Source: Acetobacter fallax
Lineage (GTDB): Bacteria; Pseudomonadota; Alphaproteobacteria; Acetobacterales; Acetobacteraceae
Assembly (NCBI RefSeq): GCF_011516735.1
Contig: NZ_WOSX01000002.1
Coordinates: forward strand, 62,001 to 126,000
DNA length: 64,000 bases
Direction of reading: 5' to 3'
The translations under genes and the position numbers were made by a program. Position 1 is the first letter of the stretch. Every line of letters starts with the position of its first letter. This document shows positions 59,377 through 64,000 of the stretch, piece after piece. The notes under the pieces are model-generated. The model ran no database searches. It worked only from the letters and a program-made list of their open reading frames with translations, and had not been told where the DNA came from.

Positions 59377-60967
59377 ACCGGCTGATCGCGCGGGCCGCAT
59401 CAATCAGATATCTCGGATTATGGATCGAATCATAAACCGGAATCACCTCTTTTCCGGTCTCAAACAATCCATAAACCGCCATCTGCGCCGTCCGCACCGA
59501 ATACTCGACCGTAAACACACAGTCATGCGGCGCCTCAACAAACTGACCGAGGAAAGCAAAATTCGCCGCCCCTTCCGGCAACACATCCGGCCGGTCCCCG
59601 ATCTTCCGTGCCATGAACAACGCATCCACAAACGGCATCGCAACAGGAACGCAGTTCACCTTCCCCTCATCGACAAACGGCTTCATCAGATCCTGAATCT
59701 TCAGATGCCCCCACAATTCGTCGAGAATCTCCTTTCCCGTGCACTCCGCCATCGTCTTATCGACGAAATTCCCCTTCCGGTCGGGATAAAGCCCATATCC
59801 CCAGAAAATCTTCACATCCCGTGGCTGGTTCGGAAAATGCGGCTGACGCGCAATGACAAACGACATCAGCCAGTTTGAATCCGTCAGCGTCACCAGGCCA
59901 CCCGTCCCGGACAGATTGCCGGAAAACTCTTCCATGTAATCATGAAAAACCGGGTCCTTCAGCGTCGCCGTAAACGAATACCACTTCGATCCGTCAACGT
60001 GACCGCAGAACGGCGACGGATTCCCGAAACCCGTGTCCTTTGCAGCAATCGTCTCCCACAGCTTCCACGACCCGGAGTCCTCAACCCCCTTCAGAACCGG
60101 CACCCGGTCCCACGCCCCGTTATCACTGCTCTCCGTGATCGATCCCAGCGTCGCGAAAACATAATTATTCGCCCCGAGCGTAATGCTCCCACCATCGGCA
60201 AGATGCAGAACAGTCGCCCGCTTTTCCCCACCAGACGTCTCAAAATCAAGATCGACCACTTCCTTGCCGAACTGAACATCAACCCCTTTATTCTCCAGCC
60301 ATCTCTGCAATGGCACGACAACAGAATGATACTGCTCATATTTCGTCCGCAGCACCCCGCCCAGTCGCGGCAGCCCCTCCACCATATGAATGAAACGCCG
60401 CATATACCGACGCATCTCAGCCAGACTGCTCCACCGCTGAAACGCAAACATCGTTGACCAGATGAACCAGAAATTCGTCTCGAAAAACGCCCCGTCGAAC
60501 CAGTCCTCAATCTTCCGGTCCCCCAGAGAGACCTCGGATTCATAAACCAGTTTCAGCAACCGCCCCTGCTGCGCCAGCGACAGCCCGTAAGACGACACAT
60601 CCAGACGTTTCCCACCCTTCAGCAGCCGCGCCTGACCATTTGAAATCAGCCGTTCATTAAACTCGAATGTTTCCTCGGCAACAGACACATCCGGGTTCTC
60701 AAGCGACGGAATCCCGGAAAGCAGATCCCAGTAACAGGCATAATGCCGCTCATGCATCCGGCCGCCCCGCGCCACAAACCCTGTCTCCACATCCCCCGAG
60801 CCATCCAGAGCGCCCCCCGCAATCCGGTCCTTCTCCAGAATGTGAATGTTCCCGCCCGGAACCCCCGCATCCCTGATCAGCAGCACAGCACTCGCAAGGG
60901 CCGCAATCCCGCTCCCGATCAGATAAACATGCGCGTTTTCAGGAGCCCTGTTTCTGGTCCGTGTCAT
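59375..60967 (-). CDS. ohyA: Oleate hydratase
   Basis: Oleate hydratase adds water to the cis-9 double bond of unsaturated fatty acids using FAD as a structural cofactor. The 530-residue protein has the FAD motif VYLIGSGIAALASAVLLIRD, HILEKDRIAGGALDG, GFVARGGRMHERHYACYWDL (region of the catalytic Glu), FNERLISNGQARLL, FFETNFWFIWSTMFAFQRWS and the late FLGQFVEAPHDCVFTVEYSV. The ATG at 60967 has GGAG eight bases upstream; the frame is open to 61123. It lies 225 bases after the MFS gene on the same strand. Its role is probably detoxification of unsaturated fatty acids, or membrane lipid adjustment. Confidence 0.93.
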   Translation of the reverse strand: MTRTRNRAPENAHVYLIGSGIAALASAVLLIRDAGVPGGNIHILEKDRIAGGALDGSGDVETGFVARGGRMHERHYACYWDLLSGIPSLENPDVSVAEETFEFNERLISNGQARLLKGGKRLDVSSYGLSLAQQGRLLKLVYESEVSLGDRKIEDWFDGAFFETNFWFIWSTMFAFQRWSSLAEMRRYMRRFIHMVEGLPRLGGVLRTKYEQYHSVVVPLQRWLENKGVDVQFGKEVVDLDFETSGGEKRATVLHLADGGSITLGANNYVFATLGSITESSDNGAWDRVPVLKGVEDSGSWKLWETIAAKDTGFGNPSPFCGHVDGSKWYSFTATLKDPVFHDYMEEFSGNLSGTGGLVTLTDSNWLMSFVIARQPHFPNQPRDVKIFWGYGLYPDRKGNFVDKTMAECTGKEILDELWGHLKIQDLMKPFVDEGKVNCVPVAMPFVDALFMARKIGDRPDVLPEGAANFAFLGQFVEAPHDCVFTVEYSVRTAQMAVYGLFETGKEVIPVYDSIHNPRYLIDAARAISR

Positions 60968-61192
60968 CCGATTCACTCCGACATTCCATCCGTGTTCGTC
61001 ACGTCCGTCCCGCCGGACAGACAGGAGCAGCCCGGAACACCAGCACCTCAGACATGACAGCAGCCAGCAGGGCACATCCCTGCTTTCCCGCCCGTACTGC
61101 GACACACGTGCTATCCGCCGCACAACGAAAAAATGGAGTGATCCAGGTCAGAAAAGCATTACAAATCGGACACATAACCTCCGGCACACACC

Positions 61193-62647
61193 TCACCGCA
61201 CAGGCCGGAACGTCCCCTCCCGCAAAGACGTCTCAATCTCCTCCAGACTGCTCCCCGCCGTCTCCGGCACATACCGCCAGACAAACAGAAACGAGACGAC
61301 ATTGACCGCTCCGAACAGCCAGAACGTCCCCGTCGCCCCCAGCGCATTCACCAGTGACAGCGTCACCAGCGAGACAATCGTGTCCGCCAGCCACACCGTC
61401 GCACTCGCCAGACCCATCGCCCTGCTCCGCACAGCCAGCGGAAACACCTCGGATCCCACCAGCCACACAGCAACCGACAGTGACCCGAAATTGAAAAAGA
61501 TATAGCCCAGCAAAGACGCTGTCATCAGCACCATGCGAACACCCGCGATCGGCGCCGAACTCAGAAAAATCGCCCCAAGCACAAACAGCGACAATGCCGC
61601 AAACGGCAACATCACCAGCATCATCCGCCGCCGTCCCACCCGGTCGATCAGCAGAATCCCCATCGCCGTCGTCACCGTCGATGTCACACCCACCGAAACC
61701 GATGTCAGCAACGCCGCCGAATGCCCGAGCCCCGCCTGCGAAAGAATGATCGGCGCGTAATAAACAATCACATTCGGGCCTGAAAGCTGCGACAACGCCG
61801 CAATCCCCAGCGCCACAACCAGCGCCGGCCGCATCCACCCCTGCCCCAGTTCCCGCCAGTCGCCTCCGGCCTCAGCCCGATCGACCGCCAGCACATCATC
61901 GAGTTCGCGCCGGACAGCGTCACAATGGCCCCGAAGCCGGTACAGAATGGCAACCGCCCGCTTCTCCTGCCCGTTATGCAGCAACCAGCGCGGACTCTCC
62001 GGCAGAAACATCATCCCCACCCCGAGAAACACCGCCGGAACCGCCCCGAGCATAAACATCGGCCGCCAGCACTCGCGCATCCCCGAGAGCTCATATCCGA
62101 CAAAAAATGCCGAGAGCAGACCAAGAGAAAACACAAGCTGAAACAGCGAGACCAGTCCGCCCCGCCGCTCCGCCGGCGCCAGTTCCGCCACATAAACCGG
62201 CACAATCTGCGTCGTCGCGCCAATCGCCACACCCAGCCACAGCCGCGCGAAAATCAGCGTCCCCACCCCCGGCGCCAGCCCGCAGCCAAATGACGCCAGA
62301 ATGAACACCCCCGCCGCCATCATCACCGCCGGCCGCCGCCCAAACCGGTCCGAAACCGGCCCGCTCAGCACAGCCCCGAAAATCGCCCCGATATTCAGCG
62401 CCGCCGCAACCCATTCCTGCCCGCCGGTCGTCAGCGAAAAACTCTGCGTCACAAAAATCAGCGCCGACGCAATGATCCCTGTGTCATACCCGAACAGCAG
62501 CCCGCCCGCCGCCGCAACAGCCGCCGCCATCCGCACATACCGAGCCGCCGCCGAGCGCCGGTCCCCCAGCGCCTCAAACTCCGGCACACAGGACATCGCC
62601 CTGTCACGAAGACCAGATCCGGCCTGCCTCCCTGAAGCGATCGCCAT
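61193..62647 (-). CDS. MFS transporter, sugar porter family
   Basis: The 484-residue inner-membrane protein has 12 predicted helices and sugar porter motifs: GLLFGYDTGIIASAL in helix 1, GPVSDRFGRRPAVM (D-R-F-G-R-R), VPVYVAELAPAERRGGLVSL, LPESPRWLL after helix 6 (P-E-S-P-R), IDRVGRRRMML and VPETAGSSLEEIE near the end. It takes up sugars, polyols or cyclitols with protons. The ATG at 62647 has GAGG eight bases upstream. It sits 142 bases after the AroE-like gene on the same strand, so quinate, shikimate or another cyclic polyol is possible cargo (inference). Confidence 0.92.
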   Translation of the reverse strand: MAIASGRQAGSGLRDRAMSCVPEFEALGDRRSAAARYVRMAAAVAAAGGLLFGYDTGIIASALIFVTQSFSLTTGGQEWVAAALNIGAIFGAVLSGPVSDRFGRRPAVMMAAGVFILASFGCGLAPGVGTLIFARLWLGVAIGATTQIVPVYVAELAPAERRGGLVSLFQLVFSLGLLSAFFVGYELSGMRECWRPMFMLGAVPAVFLGVGMMFLPESPRWLLHNGQEKRAVAILYRLRGHCDAVRRELDDVLAVDRAEAGGDWRELGQGWMRPALVVALGIAALSQLSGPNVIVYYAPIILSQAGLGHSAALLTSVSVGVTSTVTTAMGILLIDRVGRRRMMLVMLPFAALSLFVLGAIFLSSAPIAGVRMVLMTASLLGYIFFNFGSLSVAVWLVGSEVFPLAVRSRAMGLASATVWLADTIVSLVTLSLVNALGATGTFWLFGAVNVVSFLFVWRYVPETAGSSLEEIETSLREGTFRPVR

Positions 62648-62789
62648 CACACTGTCCTCTCTGATGCGGGCAGCAACAGGCACCCGCCCCACCTCCGGCA
62701 GAAGCCACGGCCTCCCGCACCCCATTCAATAAAAAGGAATCAAACCCTTCGCAGACTTCAGAACAACACCCTGAAGAGTCCGCGCACTG

Positions 62790-63647
62790 TTACTCAGAAG
62801 CCCCGAAAATCTCCTGAAGCGTCTTCTGCATCACCCCCGCGTCAAGCGTCCTGCCCAGCCACAACTCCACCCCGATCACCCCCTGGTTCACAAGCATCCC
62901 CAGCCCGTCGAGCGTCGTGCAGCCCCGCTCCTTCGCCTGCCGCAGCAGCTTCGTCTTCGGTGGATTCGGAATGACATCGGCAACAACAAGACCTTTCCGC
63001 AACGTCTTCAATGCCACCGGCGGCATCGCCTCCGCATCTCCCAGCCCGATCGACGTCGCATTGATCACAATCCCGACATCCTCCGGCACCCCGGCATCCC
63101 CCTCCCACAGCCGCGCCTCCGCCTCACACTCCGTGCTGCCACGAACCAGCGCCGCAATCGTCTCAGCCTTCTTCGGATCACGATTCACCACCGTGATATG
63201 AGCCGCCCCCGCCAGCCCAAGCTCCACCGCAATCGCCCGCGCAGCCCCGCCCGCACCCAGCAGCAAAACCCGCTGCCCGGACGGGTCCGTCACCTCTTTC
63301 AGAGACGCCAGAAAACCCTTCCCGTCCGTATTATCCCCGATCAGCTTCCCGTCCCGGATCGAAACACAGTTGACCGCGCCAATAATCTTCGCCGACTCAG
63401 CCAGCTCGTCCAGATGATCGATCACCGCCACCTTATGCGGCAGCGAGCAGTTAAACCCCGCCCACTCCATCGCCACCGCGCCAGCCACCGCCGCCGCCAG
63501 CCCATCCGGCTTCACATCGCAGTTGATGTAACGCGCCTCAATCCCCGCCTCACGATACCCCGCCTCAATCATCGCCACCGTCGGATTATCCGCACAGGGC
63601 GTTGAAAAAGATCCCGTCAGAATACTGAGAAAACTCTGGCTGCTCAT
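62790..63647 (-). CDS. AroE-like shikimate dehydrogenase, non-canonical
   Basis: The 285-residue NADP-type dehydrogenase has the family core: NCSLPHK (catalytic Lys), IGAVNCV, IGDNTDGKGF (substrate Asp), the nucleotide loop LLLGAGGAARAIAVELGLAG and VVNRDPKKAE, and LDGLGMLVNQGV near the end. The N-terminal substrate motif G-x-P-I-x-H-S-x-S-P, whose two Ser hold the shikimate carboxylate, is replaced by GSFSTPCADNPTV. This points to a relative that acts on another substrate, in a catabolic setting with a sugar porter and a LacI regulator, rather than aromatic amino acid synthesis. The ATG at 63647 has GGAG seven bases upstream. A perfect palindrome at 63670 lies in its leader. Confidence 0.85.
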   Translation of the reverse strand: MSSQSFLSILTGSFSTPCADNPTVAMIEAGYREAGIEARYINCDVKPDGLAAAVAGAVAMEWAGFNCSLPHKVAVIDHLDELAESAKIIGAVNCVSIRDGKLIGDNTDGKGFLASLKEVTDPSGQRVLLLGAGGAARAIAVELGLAGAAHITVVNRDPKKAETIAALVRGSTECEAEARLWEGDAGVPEDVGIVINATSIGLGDAEAMPPVALKTLRKGLVVADVIPNPPKTKLLRQAKERGCTTLDGLGMLVNQGVIGVELWLGRTLDAGVMQKTLQEIFGASE

Positions 63648-63669
63648 GACGGCGCTCCATCCGGATAAA

Positions 63670-63687
63670 ATTGCATAGCTATGCAAT
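63670..63687. promoter_or_regulatory. Palindromic LacI-type operator candidate
   Basis: ATTGCATAGCTATGCAAT is a perfect 18-bp palindrome 22 bases upstream of the AroE-like start, between that gene and the LacI-type gene. Size, symmetry and the TTGCA/TGCAA ends fit LacI-family operators, although the centre is AGCT rather than the usual CG. Confidence 0.65.
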
Positions 63688-63778
63688 CAAAGGCCGGCGG
63701 ACCAGATGATGCAAGAGAAAATCTCCACCAGAACACAGGCGCGCCAACCCGCAGGAGATCACACAGCCGCCCGGAACC

Positions 63779-64000
63779 TCAGCCGCCCCCCGAACTCCCC
63801 CTTTCCACCAGCAGCGCTTCAATCACGGGATTTTGCGAAACCGGCCCCGCCCCGTCCGTCAGTGCCTCCGCCAGAATCCCGCATGCCGCCTCAACCAGAC
63901 GCTCCACGCCCTGATCAAATGTCGTCAGATCGTAGGCCCGCCACGCTCCCTGCGGAATATTGTCATATCCCAGCAGCACCACATCCTCAGGACACAGCAA
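63779..64000 (-). CDS. LacI-family transcriptional regulator, C-terminal part (cut by window edge)
   Basis: The 73 visible residues are the C-terminal end of the periplasmic-binding-protein-like effector domain of a LacI/GalR regulator: EDVVLLGYDNIPQGAWRAYD, LTTFDQGVERLVEAACGIL. The V-x-G-Y-D-N/D-I-P motif and the later D-Q-x-x-x-x-V are typical. The 5' part with the helix-turn-helix is outside the window. It lies upstream of the AroE-like/MFS genes on the same strand, with a palindromic operator between, so it probably controls them. Confidence 0.85.
   Translation of the reverse strand: MLCPEDVVLLGYDNIPQGAWRAYDLTTFDQGVERLVEAACGILAEALTDGAGPVSQNPVIEALLVERGSSGGG

Noticed and set aside
1-64000. 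tRNA, rRNA, CRISPR array, prophage or complete insertion sequence
   Set aside because: I saw no cloverleaf with CCA-type end, no ribosomal RNA motif, no regularly spaced direct repeats and no transposase or integrase sequence.

Overview
The window is GC-rich chromosomal DNA from an alphaproteobacterium, most likely a member of the Acetobacteraceae (acetic acid bacteria group); the genus cannot be fixed from this sequence alone. The reasons are the very high density of TonB-dependent receptors (five in 64 kb, four of them sharing one family-specific plug motif), the gene content (quinone-linked PyrD, MurQ with an SSS symporter, a bacteriophytochrome with its heme oxygenase, oleate hydratase, a DUF3649/PepSY/DUF3325 iron module) and a family of GC-rich hairpin-forming repeats that fills the longer intergenic gaps. 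I found no rRNA, tRNA, CRISPR array, phage or complete insertion sequence.

Layout. 0.2-10.8 kb: a TonB receptor coupled to a HGSNAT/NagX-like membrane acyltransferase, tadA, a secreted glutaminyl cyclotransferase, two lipoproteins, a DegP/HtrA protease and a leaderless GH5 glycosidase. 11-17.4 kb: a second TonB receptor, a HAD phosphatase overlapping pyrD, and a GNAT plus FCD-type GntR pair. 17.5-24.4 kb: a divergent catabolic/uptake cluster with a hydantoin-racemase-like protein, a TonB receptor, two isopenicillin-N-synthase-like dioxygenases and an NCS1 permease; a matching palindrome lies before the first gene and before the receptor. 24.4-26.5 kb: gene-poor, with repeats, a MITE-like element and two small genes. 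26.5-30.7 kb: a YbaK-like deacylase, then a tightly overlapping acyl-CoA-dehydrogenase/PIG-L/NodS-methyltransferase module facing a GT2 glycosyltransferase.

30.9-37 kb: extensin-like protein, heme oxygenase and phytochrome-HWE kinase-receiver hybrid (a light-sensing operon), an AT-rich sulfotransferase-like gene, and a solute-binding protein without a signal peptide. 37.8-39.9 kb: the DUF3649/PepSY/DUF3325 operon. 40-41.5 kb: an AT-rich island with the decayed end of a surface-protein-like gene, a serine-rich orphan and a small membrane protein. 41.7-44.6 kb: a 995-residue RgpF/HAD polysaccharide protein. 44.7-48 kb: an SSS symporter, MurQ and GntR/UTRA operon for MurNAc-type sugars, divergent from a fourth TonB receptor with its own palindromic operator and a good promoter. 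51.2-53.7 kb: two GT4 glycosyltransferases. 53.8-56.1 kb: argE and an AspA/AstE-like hydrolase. 56.8-59.2 kb: a fifth, divergent TonB receptor. 59.4-64 kb: oleate hydratase, a sugar-porter MFS protein, a non-canonical AroE-like dehydrogenase with a perfect palindrome in its promoter, and the 3' end of a LacI-type regulator cut by the window edge.

The general picture is a nutrient-scavenging accessory region: each TonB receptor sits beside a different inner-membrane transporter, enzyme or regulator. The two best candidates for undescribed biology are the GntR/racemase/TonB/dioxygenase/NCS1 cluster and the acyl-CoA-dehydrogenase/PIG-L/NodS/GT2 cluster. Their substrates and products are inferred, not shown.
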